Positions 17,514 to 26,010 of a DNA stretch of 26,789 nt are shown here, one piece after another. Source of the DNA: an uncultured Acinetobacter sp. GTDB lineage: Bacteria; Cyanobacteriota; Vampirovibrionia; Gastranaerophilales; Gastranaerophilaceae. Below the pieces are notes generated by a model. The model was not told the origin of the DNA, made no database searches, and saw nothing but the letters and a program-made list of their open reading frames with translations. Both the position numbers and the translations under genes were made by a program. Every line of letters begins with the position of its first letter. The first letter of the stretch is position 1. Where the stretch lies: NCBI GenBank assembly GCA_946623365.1, contig CAMORE010000008.1, forward strand, positions 1-26,789. The letters run 5' to 3'.

Positions 17514-18407
17514 ATGAAAATTGGAATCGTAAACAATAATTACAGGAATAATTGTAACATCGTACCGGTGTTCAAAAACAAGATAAAAAAAGCAAAAACC
17601 TTTGGATATGCACTCACAGCAGCAGCTATGATGTCTTTTTCAGCATGTAATTCTTGTAATAAAAACATATCACCAGATAATACGAATTATGGTGTTGAGA
17701 CAAACACAATAAACAATTCTTCAGATATAAGTGCTAAAGAGAACCCTTTAGATAATAAAAGAGCACAAAAGTACTATCATTATTTTCCATCTGAAAATAA
17801 TATTACTGCTGAAAATTATGCATGGTCTGAAATTGTATATCCTGATGGTAGAGTGGAAAAAGACAGTTTTGGATATAATATATCTATATCTCCCGATGGC
17901 AAAAGAACAGTTATAAAAACAGAAAAAGACGATCAAGGATTTACAAAAATAACAAAATCTTTTCCTGACGGTTCAAAAATTATACACAATGATTACTCTA
18001 AAAACGGAGACAGCACATATACCGAAAAAGCTTATTGGCCTAACGGAAATTTAAAAGAAAATAGTTTTTATAGCGAATACTTTCTATCAGACTCTACCAA
18101 CAATGATAGTACAAAAATCATAGAAAAAAGTTATGAACGATACAATGAAAATGAAGTTTTAATATATTGGGAATCTGACGTTTTCGATTCGGACAGAAAC
18201 GAAAAACATAACAAATATGACAAGCAAAAACGTATTATTTATGATGATATCAAGAATGAACACTACCAATACAAAGGAAACAGCAATATTCCGTATCAAT
18301 CTTATTCTGAATATGAAGGTTGTAAACGAATAACATTATATAATCCTGACAGCACTGTTAACAAAATTTATTTTGAAGCAGCGGACGGAACAATTACAGA
18401 TAAATAA
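17514..18407 (+). CDS. Probable lipoprotein with 'PDG/NG' beta-turn repeats
   Basis: A 297-aa protein with a long basic N-region (to about residue 28), a short hydrophobic stretch (29-42) and a lipobox-like SFSAC ending at Cys45, so I expect a lipid-anchored envelope protein. The long N-region is unusual but no better start exists; AAGGAG (17499-17504) precedes this ATG. From about 108 the chain is a series of short strands joined by YPDGR, SPDGK, FPDGS and WPNGN turns, similar in style to MORN/YwqK-type repeats and to turns in the giant protein at 2021-7375. No catalytic motif was seen. Function unknown. Confidence 0.75.
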   Translation: MKIGIVNNNYRNNCNIVPVFKNKIKKAKTFGYALTAAAMMSFSACNSCNKNISPDNTNYGVETNTINNSSDISAKENPLDNKRAQKYYHYFPSENNITAENYAWSEIVYPDGRVEKDSFGYNISISPDGKRTVIKTEKDDQGFTKITKSFPDGSKIIHNDYSKNGDSTYTEKAYWPNGNLKENSFYSEYFLSDSTNNDSTKIIEKSYERYNENEVLIYWESDVFDSDRNEKHNKYDKQKRIIYDDIKNEHYQYKGNSNIPYQSYSEYEGCKRITLYNPDSTVNKIYFEAADGTITDK

Positions 18408-18412
18408 ATTTG

Positions 18413-18442
18413 TTACAACTCTTAATAAACAGCTAATATAAT
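18413..18442 (+). promoter_or_regulatory. Possible promoter of the 463-aa membrane protein gene
   Basis: TATAAT (18437-18442) is a perfect -10 hexamer. TTACAA (18413-18418) at 18 bases is a weak -35. The predicted start leaves a leader of about 55 bases. Confidence 0.4.
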
Positions 18443-18503
18443 GGCAATTTTTCTGTAATCAAAAACTTTATATATTTGGAAGGTTAAATCTAAAGGTAAA
18501 ATT

Positions 18504-19895
18504 GTGTCAGGCGTTTATTACAATATGAATAATTATAATAACTATTGCCGAACTCCTTTTAAAGGTGAGGAACAAGGCGGCTTGAATATTGTAACAAAGC
18601 CTATTGATAAAGTTGAAAATATTGTAAAAACAACCGTTGATTCCTTTGTGCCGGAATCTGAAGACGAAGAAAAAAAGAAATCTCATAAAACAGCAATTCG
18701 TGTAGGTAGTACAGTTTTGGTTTTAAGCGCAATAGTTGCACTTTTAAACCCGAGATTTTCTTCGACTTTGGTCAACAAATTAAAAACAAAATCAACAAAA
18801 GCCGGAAATAAAGCAAAAGTCGATAATACAATATGGGGGTTATGGAACAAAATTAAGGAAAAAACCCTGAATGGTATAACTAATACTATTCAAGTTCTAA
18901 ATAACGGAAATACATTTAAAGATGAAATGTTTCAAAAACTATGTAATAAAACTCCGTTTACAAGAAAAATTCATCAAAGTATTACAAAAGGATTTGATAA
19001 AATAAGCAGACAAACAGTATATAGAAAACACAACAGCGTAAAAAAACAGATGGATACTCTTGATGGAATTATAAAACATTATAAGGGAAGGCTTTCTCCA
19101 GAAGAAAAAGTTAAACTGGAAGAGAAACTCGCTGAAATAGACAACATTCAAGAGTATTTTACGCCTTTACAAATAAAACAGAGATTAGAAAAGCAAGAAA
19201 ACTTGATGAAAAATCTTGAAAATGATGTTATTGCAAAAATGCAAAGTTACAAAGACGGATTTAAGGGTTCAAACAAGAAACTTGAACACTCAAAGGATGC
19301 TTTTAAATTCTGGGCAGAAGAAGCTCTAATGCCTCAAAGAACAAAATTAGAAGATGAAGGAGCACTGGTAGTTAATTCGCTTGTAGGAGACGGAAAAACA
19401 CAGAAAGGAGCGTACAGGGAAATAATTGATTTATTATCTCCCAAGCTAAATAAAGAAGAAAAACAAGCTTTTGAAGATAGCGTACAACAAGCAGAAAAGC
19501 TTTTAAGAAAAGCAAATAAGACAGAAAATATAGAATATTTCGATAAAAAGCGTGATTTAGTGTTAGGAAGCGCCCCGACTGATGTTGTAACTGCAGTTGT
19601 CAGTTTGATAGCAAGCGGCATCGCAATTGGAACAGCTGACACCAAAGAAGATAAACTATCAAGAACAATATCAGGAGCATTTCCGGTTATTGCAGGTCTC
19701 GGAGTTTCAACAGCACTAACGGCAATGTTATTCTCCGGCGGAAAAGGGATGGCACTGGGTACAGGTTCAGGTATGTTATTAAGTGCTTTAGGAAGTACAA
19801 TCAGTAATAAACTATTCCCTAAATCAAAAACAGAGACACTTATAGCGGAAAATAGCAGCCAAAAAGAATTAACAAGTGAGGTAAAAAATGCTTAG
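18504..19895 (+). CDS. Membrane protein of unknown function (463 aa), GTG start
   Basis: The frame starts with GTG at 18504, preceded by AAAGGT at a normal distance; the next ATG (18525) has no ribosome site, so GTG is preferred. One transmembrane segment lies at about 64-81, followed by a long basic, coiled-coil-prone middle (about 150-330: KKQMDTLDGIIKHYKG, LEEKLAEIDN, KQRLEKQENLMKNLEND). The C-terminal part holds two or three Ala/Gly/Leu-rich hydrophobic segments (about 360-376, 392-409, 416-434). The short N-terminal 'TPFKG' is followed by an acidic patch. No family was recognised. Its TAG overlaps the TAA of the convergent kinase gene. It may be an envelope-associated structural protein, but nothing in the sequence shows this. 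Confidence 0.8.
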   Translation: MSGVYYNMNNYNNYCRTPFKGEEQGGLNIVTKPIDKVENIVKTTVDSFVPESEDEEKKKSHKTAIRVGSTVLVLSAIVALLNPRFSSTLVNKLKTKSTKAGNKAKVDNTIWGLWNKIKEKTLNGITNTIQVLNNGNTFKDEMFQKLCNKTPFTRKIHQSITKGFDKISRQTVYRKHNSVKKQMDTLDGIIKHYKGRLSPEEKVKLEEKLAEIDNIQEYFTPLQIKQRLEKQENLMKNLENDVIAKMQSYKDGFKGSNKKLEHSKDAFKFWAEEALMPQRTKLEDEGALVVNSLVGDGKTQKGAYREIIDLLSPKLNKEEKQAFEDSVQQAEKLLRKANKTENIEYFDKKRDLVLGSAPTDVVTAVVSLIASGIAIGTADTKEDKLSRTISGAFPVIAGLGVSTALTAMLFSGGKGMALGTGSGMLLSALGSTISNKLFPKSKTETLIAENSSQKELTSEVKNA

Positions 19896-20407
19896 CGTAA
19901 TTTTTCAACTATTAACAAAACATTTTTCTTTAATGTTTCATAATCCTTGTTATTGTCAATTATATAATCCCAATCTTGAATATTATCAAGATCAATCTCT
20001 GTAACATCGTCTTCTCCAATAAGTTTTCCGCCTCTTGATTCCCTCAAATCTCTTTCGGCTTCTATTCTTATAGAGATTGCGCCTGCTGACTTAAAAAGCT
20101 CATATTCATGTTTAATTCTTACATCTGTTACAACAATATTACCTTCCTGAGATAAAATTTTCTTAAGCCAATAATCCTTATCTTGACTTCTGCCCCAGTT
20201 GCCTAAATCAATTAAGCCCTGTCGGTATTTTGGTTTATTGGATTCAATTTCTTCATAAGATACGTTATGCAATTTCCCATATTCATATTTTATAATATCA
20301 CCCATTGCACAACGCTTGAATGAAGGCATTTTATCCATTAAAATTTTTGCTGCGGTATCTTTGCCTGAATATTGTTTTCCTGAAAAAATAATTATTTTAT
20401 CTGCCAT
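19892..20407 (-). CDS. P-loop nucleotide/phosphometabolite kinase (dNMP kinase or phosphomevalonate kinase-like)
   Basis: The 171-aa product has a Walker A GKQYSGKDT (10-18), the GK-D-S/T form found in deoxynucleoside monophosphate kinases and ERG8-like phosphomevalonate kinases. It also has a substrate-side segment (YRQGLIDLGNWGR), IVVTDVRIKHEYE as the second strand region, and a lid-like RESRGGKL. The phosphate acceptor cannot be chosen from sequence alone. The gene is convergent with the 463-aa gene, their stop codons overlapping. No ribosome site precedes the ATG, and an extended -10 box ends eight bases upstream, so the message is probably leaderless. Confidence 0.75.
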   Translation of the reverse strand: MADKIIIFSGKQYSGKDTAAKILMDKMPSFKRCAMGDIIKYEYGKLHNVSYEEIESNKPKYRQGLIDLGNWGRSQDKDYWLKKILSQEGNIVVTDVRIKHEYELFKSAGAISIRIEAERDLRESRGGKLIGEDDVTEIDLDNIQDWDYIIDNNKDYETLKKNVLLIVEKLR

Positions 20408-20414
20408 GTATTTA

Positions 20415-20423
20415 ATTATAGCA
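20415..20423 (-). promoter_or_regulatory. Extended -10 promoter for a leaderless kinase message
   Basis: On the minus strand TGC-TATAAT, a perfect extended -10. Transcription would begin about seven bases on, at or next to the ATG at 20407. No clear -35 is present, which an extended -10 can tolerate. Confidence 0.55.
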
Positions 20424-20469
20424 CATACTTTATATTTATAAGCTTCAAATTTTGCCCATAATTATAAAT

Positions 20470-20481
20470 TGTACATGTACA
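20470..20481. promoter_or_regulatory. 12-bp palindrome, possible operator
   Basis: TGTACATGTACA lies about 50 bases upstream of the kinase -10 box and just after the SIMPL gene stop. It could be a binding site or a chance palindrome. Confidence 0.2.
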
Positions 20482-20512
20482 TCAGTAACACAACATTTAC
20501 TGCAAAATTCCG

Positions 20513-21268
20513 TTATTTTACATAAAATGTAACATTTACATTTGAATATATTTTTATAATTCCGCTTGATATTTCTGTTGCAGGTGCCGCTTCATCTGCA
20601 GAACTGTTAGAAGCCCCTAACGCCATTGCTTTTGCCATATAATATCTTGGCGTACTTACATTTCTGTTTTCTGAGCAGCTTATATTCATTGATTTTATAC
20701 CATCAAGATATGTTCCCGCACTTTTTGCAGCAATTGAAGCTCTTGCATTTGCCTTCTTTGTTGCTTTTTCTATTAAAGTATTGCATTCTGATTCATAATT
20801 TGAAACAGAAAATGTTAAAGAATCTATATTTGTCGCTCCTGCTTCCGTTGCTTTATCTATCATTGAACCCAGTTTATCAATAGATTTTGTTCTGACTGTT
20901 ACTCTGTTTGAAACTTCATATTTATCCAAGGTTCTTTTATTTCCGTTATAGTTATAAACAGGTGAAGCATTATAATTTGATGTTTTGATATAATCTCCGT
21001 TTGCCGGAGTTATTAATTCTTTCAGAATATTATAAATTTTTTCTGAAATATCTTTATTCATTAATGTTGCTTTTTGAAGTGATTTGTTATCTGATGTTTT
21101 TACTGCAAAAGATAGTTCAGCTGTATCCGGAGCTATCTCTGAATCTGCGGATGTTGATATTGTTATATATCCTCTTTCTTTTTCATTTCCTTGTGTTCCT
21201 GCCTGAGTTGTTAGCATTGTACCTGTAAGCATTGATAATACTGCCAGCATAGCTAATGATTTTTTCAT
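20513..21268 (-). CDS. Periplasmic SIMPL-domain protein (DUF541 family)
   Basis: A secreted protein of about 251 aa. A standard Sec signal peptide (MKKSLAMLAVLSMLTGTMLT, cleavage near TQA-G) is followed by a SIMPL/DUF541 domain: ISTSADSEIAPDTAELSFAV at its start, YEVSNRVTVRTKSIDKLGSMID in the middle, and IEKATKKANARASIAAKSAG near the end. Family members sit in the periplasm or outer membrane and are linked to oxidative or envelope stress, but no reaction is assigned. I choose the ATG at 21268: AAGGAG stands six bases upstream and the signal peptide begins there. The upstream in-frame ATG at 21292 lies inside the preceding gene. It is the last gene of the sensor-regulator operon, ten bases after its neighbour. 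Confidence 0.88.
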   Translation of the reverse strand: MKKSLAMLAVLSMLTGTMLTTQAGTQGNEKERGYITISTSADSEIAPDTAELSFAVKTSDNKSLQKATLMNKDISEKIYNILKELITPANGDYIKTSNYNASPVYNYNGNKRTLDKYEVSNRVTVRTKSIDKLGSMIDKATEAGATNIDSLTFSVSNYESECNTLIEKATKKANARASIAAKSAGTYLDGIKSMNISCSENRNVSTPRYYMAKAMALGASNSSADEAAPATEISSGIIKIYSNVNVTFYVK

Positions 21269-21278
21269 GTTATTCTCC

Positions 21279-22559
21279 TTATAAATTTTCATTTTCTGTT
21301 ATTTCTTCCTTGGGTTCTTCACCCAAATTATCTGTTACGCCGTCTTTATGTTTTTTCTTTTCTTCTTTTAAATAATCTCTTCTTTGTTTTACTTTTAACA
21401 TTGTATCCATATCCATTTGATGAATTTTTCGCCTGTATTCCATTTTTTTAATTGCATCTTCCGCCCTTTTTTCTGCTTTTTCTTGCCTAGCTTTAGCCTT
21501 TATATTTTTTTCTTCCTGCTTTGCTTCATATTCTAGTTCATAAATATTTTTTACCTCTGCTTCTTCGGATAATTTATAACCTACAATTGCAACCGGCATT
21601 GAAGCACTTGACAGTGATTCAAGTTTTGCTGAAGAATTATTAATATCAATACTCCATGTCCCTAAAAATTTCGGAACATTACCTGTATATGCATAAGCAC
21701 AAGATATTATTCTGTTATCATTATTAGCATCAAATCCCATTGGATAAATATCCCAGCGTTTGTCATTTAACTCTGTGTTTTCATTTTTTGACCAGTAGTA
21801 TGTAATGGCTTCTCTTAACGCGGTAAGATTTTTTGCCTCTTTTTTATTAAAATCATAAACCCATAAATCGGTTTTCCAAATACCGTCGTGCTTGTATCCG
21901 ATTTTTTCTTTGATTACAAGTTTTGTATTATCTGTTGAAAAATCAATCGGAGTAAGTGTTCTAAATATAAACTTGATATCTATATCTTTACTTGTAGAAA
22001 GTAACGGCTTCGGCTCTTTATTTAAAACATTCGCTCTCTCTACTCTTTCCAGATTTGAAAGAGTCGGGTCGAGATTAATTAAAAACAAATCACAGCTTAC
22101 ACAATCTGCCTCTGCATAATAATAAACAGAAGGGTATACTAATTTTGTGTAGTCTCCCGAAACAATACCCTGAGCATTAATTTGTCTGTCAAATTGAAGT
22201 TTTCGCGGAAGTGACAGTTCAGGACTTCCGACAGGGTCATTATATTTTACGAGTTTAAATTTATGCTGGGGAACATAAATATAATTTTTATCTTTAGGCA
22301 AATCCGGTTTATCTAAAATTTGGGCACTGATTTCCTTTTTCGTCAAAGGTCTTGATTTAGCTTCATATTCTTCTACCGTCATATAACCTGATTCCGGAAG
22401 TTGGCTTTTTTTATAATTATCTTTTGTATCTTGTTTGTCTACTTTATTTTTGTATAACATCTCAGATACTTGTTTATCATTACGCTTAGTTATATTAGCT
22501 TTCATTTGTGAAAAGTGGACTTTTGCAGCCATATACATTCCGGCAACAGCAGAAAACAT
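21279..22559 (-). CDS. Unknown protein, propeller-like middle and charged coiled-coil tail
   Basis: About 426 aa. The start at 22559 overlaps the stop of the response regulator gene (TAATG), with GAGGG upstream, which implies coupled translation; the longer frame to 22616 would lie inside the regulator gene. A weakly hydrophobic N-terminus (MFSAVAGMYMAAKV) is not a clear signal peptide. The middle (about 85-340) alternates strands and turns in TolB/WD40-like style: YTKLVYPSVYYY, IDFSTDNTKLVIKEK, WKTDLWVYDFNKKEAKNLT. The tail (about 345-426) is a Lys/Glu-rich coiled coil. No family was assigned. Its position between a regulator and a SIMPL protein suggests an envelope-sensing role, as an inference only. 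Confidence 0.7.
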   Translation of the reverse strand: MFSAVAGMYMAAKVHFSQMKANITKRNDKQVSEMLYKNKVDKQDTKDNYKKSQLPESGYMTVEEYEAKSRPLTKKEISAQILDKPDLPKDKNYIYVPQHKFKLVKYNDPVGSPELSLPRKLQFDRQINAQGIVSGDYTKLVYPSVYYYAEADCVSCDLFLINLDPTLSNLERVERANVLNKEPKPLLSTSKDIDIKFIFRTLTPIDFSTDNTKLVIKEKIGYKHDGIWKTDLWVYDFNKKEAKNLTALREAITYYWSKNENTELNDKRWDIYPMGFDANNDNRIISCAYAYTGNVPKFLGTWSIDINNSSAKLESLSSASMPVAIVGYKLSEEAEVKNIYELEYEAKQEEKNIKAKARQEKAEKRAEDAIKKMEYRRKIHQMDMDTMLKVKQRRDYLKEEKKKHKDGVTDNLGEEPKEEITENENL

Positions 22560-23224
22560 TATACTAAACCCTCTTTCATAGCCATAACTGTTGCCTGTGT
22601 TCTTGAAGATGCACAAAGTTTTTGCAAAATACTGTGAACATGGGCTTTTGCAGTTGCTCTTGTTATTATTAATTTATCTGCTATCTGAGGATTGGTAAGT
22701 CCCTCTACCATGAGCTCCAATACATCAAGTTCTCTTTCCGTTAAACCGTATGAGTTACTTCTTGAAGACTTATTCTCTGCAGGTTCACTTACAACTTTAG
22801 CAGATGGTCTTTGCAAATTGGCAAATACCATTTTAGCAATATTTGGATCTATCCAACCAACTCCTTCATAAACAGATTTAATCGCAGAGATTGTCTGTTC
22901 CGGTGTTGCACCTTTCATAATATAACCGTCTGCCCCAGCTTTAAATGCTTCAAAAACATCATTTTCACTGTCACGAGAAGTAAATATAAGAATTTTTATA
23001 TTAGGATTAAAGTCTTTTATTCTTTGAGTTGCCTCTATCCCGTCTATATTAGGAAGTCCGATATCCATCAAAATAACATCAGGAGACATCTCTCTTGCTT
23101 TTTTTATTCCTTCTTTTCCGTCAGCAGCTTCGGATATAAGATTTAAGCCATCTGCTTTGCTTAAAAGCATTGAAAGCCCCATTCTATACAATTCGTGGTC
23201 CTCAACTAAAAGTACATTTATCAT
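22559..23224 (-). CDS. NarL/LuxR-family response regulator
   Basis: 221 aa. The receiver domain (about 1-120) has the full set of key residues: acidic pocket E8-D9, phosphate-accepting D54 in ILMDIGLP, T82, and K104. After a linker comes a GerE/LuxR-type helix-turn-helix (about 158-221) with LTERELDVLELMVEGLTNPQIADKL and the recognition helix ATAKAHVHSILQKL. It should bind DNA once phosphorylated, most likely by the kinase encoded 26 bases upstream. Its targets are not shown. Its stop overlaps the start of the next gene. The ATG follows GGAG at a somewhat long distance (11 bases). Confidence 0.92.
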   Translation of the reverse strand: MINVLLVEDHELYRMGLSMLLSKADGLNLISEAADGKEGIKKAREMSPDVILMDIGLPNIDGIEATQRIKDFNPNIKILIFTSRDSENDVFEAFKAGADGYIMKGATPEQTISAIKSVYEGVGWIDPNIAKMVFANLQRPSAKVVSEPAENKSSRSNSYGLTERELDVLELMVEGLTNPQIADKLIITRATAKAHVHSILQKLCASSRTQATVMAMKEGLV

Positions 23225-23250
23225 TTTTGGTGCAACTCCATATTTTAAAT

Positions 23251-24804
23251 CTATCTTGTTGATAACTCTTTTTCTTTAACTACATCCGTAAGCAGAAAAG
23301 AAAATTCACTCCCTTTGTTTAAGACGCTTTCAAGCCAAATTTTTCCGCCATGAGATTCTATTATTTGTCTTGAAAGATACAAACCAAGCCCTGTTCCGGT
23401 TGAGCGTTTTTTACTTGTTCCTTGAGAAAATCTCTGGAACATATTTGGGATGTCCTCTTGCGGAATTCCTGAACCGTTGTCCGACACAGAGAAAATCAAG
23501 TCATTTCCCTCTGTTTTTAATATTATAGTAACCTTGCCGCCTTCTTGAGTGTAATTTATTGCATTACCGCACAAATTGCAAATAACTCTTCTTAATTCGC
23601 TCCTGTCTGCATTAATTTCTGTGTCCTTAATTTCTGTATCAATAGAAAAATCAATGTTTTTTGATTGAGCCAACGGTAAAAGTTCATCATAAACTTGTTT
23701 TACGAGATTATAAATATTAAAATGCGTTTTCGTTAATTTTAGTTTGTCAGCATCGTATTTATAAACCTCTAATAATGCATTAACTAAGCCCAGTAAATCC
23801 TCGTTGCTTTTATACATTGTAGAAATTAAAAGCCTTTGCTGCTCCGTAAGTTCTCCTAATGCACCATCCAAGAAAAATTTAAGAGTTTGAATTGCTGCTA
23901 GAAGCGGTGTTCTTAAATCGTGAGTTAATGTCGCAATAAAATCATCACGCAGTTTATCTGCTTTCTTTTGTTCGGTAACATTTCTGATTACACCTACAAA
24001 TCTTTTGTATTTGTCATCCGGATTAATCCTTGCAAAACTTACTTCTACCGGAATTTCAGTATTTGCAAACGGATTTTTTATATAAAAATCTCTTAGAAAT
24101 AATTCGCTTTCATCAAGTTTATGGAGTTCTTTTGAGATAAAAGTTTTTTTACTGAAAAGAAAATTGTCAATTGAAGAATTGATAAGCTTTGAATTAACAA
24201 GTCCGATTAAGGTTTCAAGTGCAGGATTAACTTGTTCAATAATCCCGTCTTCATTTATTATTACAATTCCGTCCGCACAATAATTAACAATCCCTTCGAG
24301 CTTAGCATTAGATTGCTGTAAATCAACGGTTCTTTCTTCTACCAGTTGTTCTAAGTTATGTGAATATTTTTCCAACTCTTTTTTTGCTGCTTCTAATTCA
24401 CTTATTTTTTCGCGCAGTTCGGAGAGCAGGTAACTTCTTTCTATACCGTTTTTAATATTGATAATTAAGTCGTTATTATCCCAAGGTTTTTCTATGTACC
24501 TGTATAATCCGACTTCGTTAATTGCTCTGATTGCATTTTCTTTATCCGCATAACCTGTTAAAAGAATTTTGCTGACTTCGGGGTAAATATTATTAACTTC
24601 TTGTAAGAATTCCAAGCCGTTCATTTCCGGCATTAGAAAATCAGATATAATAATATCCGGTTTATTTTCTTTTAAAAATTTTAAAGCTTCCTTTGGAGAA
24701 TTAAAAAAATGCCCATCACCAAAACCCTCTACTTTAAGCAATGTCTTAAAAGCAGAGGTTACAATTTTTTCATCATCGACGACAACAATCTTCCCCTTAT
24801 TCAT
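23251..24804 (-). CDS. Hybrid sensor: receiver-PAS-histidine kinase, cytoplasmic
   Basis: 517 aa with domains in this order: receiver (about 1-120, D10-D11, phospho-acceptor D55 in IIISDFLMP, K106 in EKPW), a coiled coil (about 125-170), PAS (about 170-280), HisKA with H295 in LTHDLRTPL, and HATPase_c with N-box N410/N414, G1 DNGSGI (442-447) and G2 GTGLGL (470-475). No membrane segment is present, so it senses an internal cue or takes phosphate from another kinase through its N-terminal receiver. AAGGAT precedes the ATG. It heads the operon with the NarL-type regulator, the likely output partner. Confidence 0.93.
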   Translation of the reverse strand: MNKGKIVVVDDEKIVTSAFKTLLKVEGFGDGHFFNSPKEALKFLKENKPDIIISDFLMPEMNGLEFLQEVNNIYPEVSKILLTGYADKENAIRAINEVGLYRYIEKPWDNNDLIINIKNGIERSYLLSELREKISELEAAKKELEKYSHNLEQLVEERTVDLQQSNAKLEGIVNYCADGIVIINEDGIIEQVNPALETLIGLVNSKLINSSIDNFLFSKKTFISKELHKLDESELFLRDFYIKNPFANTEIPVEVSFARINPDDKYKRFVGVIRNVTEQKKADKLRDDFIATLTHDLRTPLLAAIQTLKFFLDGALGELTEQQRLLISTMYKSNEDLLGLVNALLEVYKYDADKLKLTKTHFNIYNLVKQVYDELLPLAQSKNIDFSIDTEIKDTEINADRSELRRVICNLCGNAINYTQEGGKVTIILKTEGNDLIFSVSDNGSGIPQEDIPNMFQRFSQGTSKKRSTGTGLGLYLSRQIIESHGGKIWLESVLNKGSEFSFLLTDVVKEKELSTR

Positions 24805-24928
24805 ATCCTTATATTACCCCAAATAACGTAATCAGGCAAATAATACAAATTTCAAGGGTAAAAGATTAACATTTTTTAATAATTGAAAACATCTGCATAA
24901 TTAATTTTGCAATAATATAAAAGGGATA

Positions 24929-24959
24929 AGTTGTAGTCATATCAATTTTATGCTAATGC
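24929..24959 (+). repeat. Direct repeat flanking the small two-gene block, left copy
   Basis: AGTTGTAGTCATAT-c-AATTT-t-ATGCTA-a-T recurs at 26759 with three substitutions over the compared length. Confidence 0.75.
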
Positions 24960-25115
24960 GTAGGGTTGGTAAAGCTGCATTCTACTTGAAGTTTTGTCGA
25001 AATTTTCTGAATGCGTACCCACAAAATATTTAATGGTGGAAATGTGCAAACTATTAATTTCCAAACTGCATATTGAAAACATTTTCCACTACCTGCTGCA
25101 AAATCGCAAGTTATT

Positions 25116-25132
25116 GTTGGGTTTCACCCAAC
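25116..25132. repeat. Hairpin GTTGGGT-TTC-ACCCAAC
   Basis: A perfect 7-bp stem with a 3-base loop. A decayed version is at 104-119 of this window, so it is a member of an interspersed family rather than a local feature. Confidence 0.7.
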
Positions 25133-25171
25133 CTACCCACTCCCGTTTTAACCGAACCTATAATTTTAAAA

Positions 25172-25192
25172 GGTGCGTCAAAACGACGCACC
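25172..25192 (-). terminator. Terminator of the 209-aa gene
   Basis: Stem GGTGCGTC / GACGCACC with a 5-base loop, followed on the minus strand by TTTTAAAATT. It begins 15 bases after the stop at 25207. Confidence 0.75.
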
Positions 25193-25206
25193 CTACATAA
25201 CTACAA

Positions 25207-25836
25207 TTAATGAATTAATACTTTTTTAATAATGTTAATTGCTTTCTGCGGTAGTTCAAATTTTGCTAACAATTCATTGATTTGTTCTTTTGTGTATTTT
25301 TTTGTTGAATCAAAAATTAAAACATCTTTAGTAAAGTCTTTTACAAATTTGCCATTTATATTACCATATGGTCCCATTTCATTTAAATATTTTTGGTAGC
25401 TTGCACTGTCTTCCGGATGTGAATAATTCATTTTTTTATAGATTTTTGCAACCCATTTCCCATTAGCATTTTTTTCTTTTATAATACCAATTCCATAGCT
25501 TTTATCTGTTGTATAGTTCCATTTGATTTTGTTATTAGTGCCATCTTTAGCTCCTGTTTCATATTTTATAATATCAGACGTGTCACAATTTCTAGTTCTC
25601 TTTTTTGCTATATTATGATATCCCAGATCATTACTTCTTCTACCATCATTATATACATATTCGTATGAAGAAAAATGTTGTTTTTGCCCATCCTTTAAGT
25701 CAATTTTGTGAAATTCTTGAAGTTTTCCTTCATCGTCAAAAACAATCGTTGGATTTGTTCTATTATAGTGTCCTTCTTTAAATCTGCTTTGTGGTTGAAA
25801 CCATTGAATACCTTCTAAAGATTTTACTCTTTGCAT
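25207..25836 (-). CDS. Unknown 209-aa protein
   Basis: Not recognised. GGAGG precedes the ATG by nine bases and a good terminator follows, so the gene looks real. The chain is basic and largely beta-rich: TIVFDDEGKLQEF, YEYVYNDGRRSNDLGY and WVAKIYKKMN have the 'strand-DG-strand' character of the other repeat proteins in this window. The C-terminal 30 residues form a helical segment (TKEQINELLAKFELPQKAIN). There is no signal peptide or membrane segment. It is divergent from the LPD3-like gene across 174 bases, and both lie between direct repeats. It could be a partner of that gene, but nothing shows this. Confidence 0.7.
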   Translation of the reverse strand: MQRVKSLEGIQWFQPQSRFKEGHYNRTNPTIVFDDEGKLQEFHKIDLKDGQKQHFSSYEYVYNDGRRSNDLGYHNIAKKRTRNCDTSDIIKYETGAKDGTNNKIKWNYTTDKSYGIGIIKEKNANGKWVAKIYKKMNYSHPEDSASYQKYLNEMGPYGNINGKFVKDFTKDVLIFDSTKKYTKEQINELLAKFELPQKAINIIKKVLIH

Positions 25837-25879
25837 ATTGTCCTGCCTCCATATTTTCTACACTTCTGTTACCCTCTAT

Positions 25880-25894
25880 AAGTTCCTTGAACTT
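25880..25894. promoter_or_regulatory. Dyad in the divergent promoter region, possible operator
   Basis: AAGTTC-CTT-GAACTT, a perfect 6-bp dyad, lies 44 bases upstream of the 209-aa gene's ATG and next to TATAGA, a possible -10 on the minus strand. Further right, TTTACAAAAG occurs twice in tandem (25922-25941). Confidence 0.3.
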
Positions 25895-25995
25895 TCAAAA
25901 TTTCCTAATTTTTTAAAAAGATTTACAAAAGTTTACAAAAGCTATGCGAAAACCAAGTATAACAAGAAAACTTACTTCTATATTATTAAATTTTA

Positions 25996-26004
25996 TGCTA
26001 AAAT
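25996..26004 (+). promoter_or_regulatory. Extended -10 promoter for a leaderless message
   Basis: TGC-TAAAAT; the hexamer ends six bases before the ATG at 26011, so transcription would begin at the start codon. No ribosome site or clear -35 is present. The arrangement is the same as at 20415-20423. Confidence 0.5.
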
Positions 26005-26010
26005 ATAGAA

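Larger units (their letters stand above)
24805..25206. other. 402-base intergenic region rich in repeat remnants, no gene
   Basis: No supported reading frame. From 24929 it holds a direct repeat shared with 26759, then GCGTAGGGTTGG (24958-24969). Next come an imperfect inverted pair GTGGAAATG / CATTTTCCAC, the hairpin at 25116-25132 followed by CTACCC, and the terminator hairpin at 25172-25192. The TAGGGTTGG and inverted CCAACCTACCC boundaries look like the ends of one small non-coding element. Confidence 0.5.

Noticed and set aside
21269..21292. Longer N-terminus for the SIMPL protein from the ATG at 21292
   Set aside because: It overlaps the preceding gene and would put eight extra residues before a normal signal peptide; AAGGAG marks the ATG at 21268.
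22560..22616. Longer N-terminus for the unknown operon protein from the ATG at 22616
   Set aside because: It lies inside the response regulator gene; the TAATG overlap with upstream GAGGG is the natural start.
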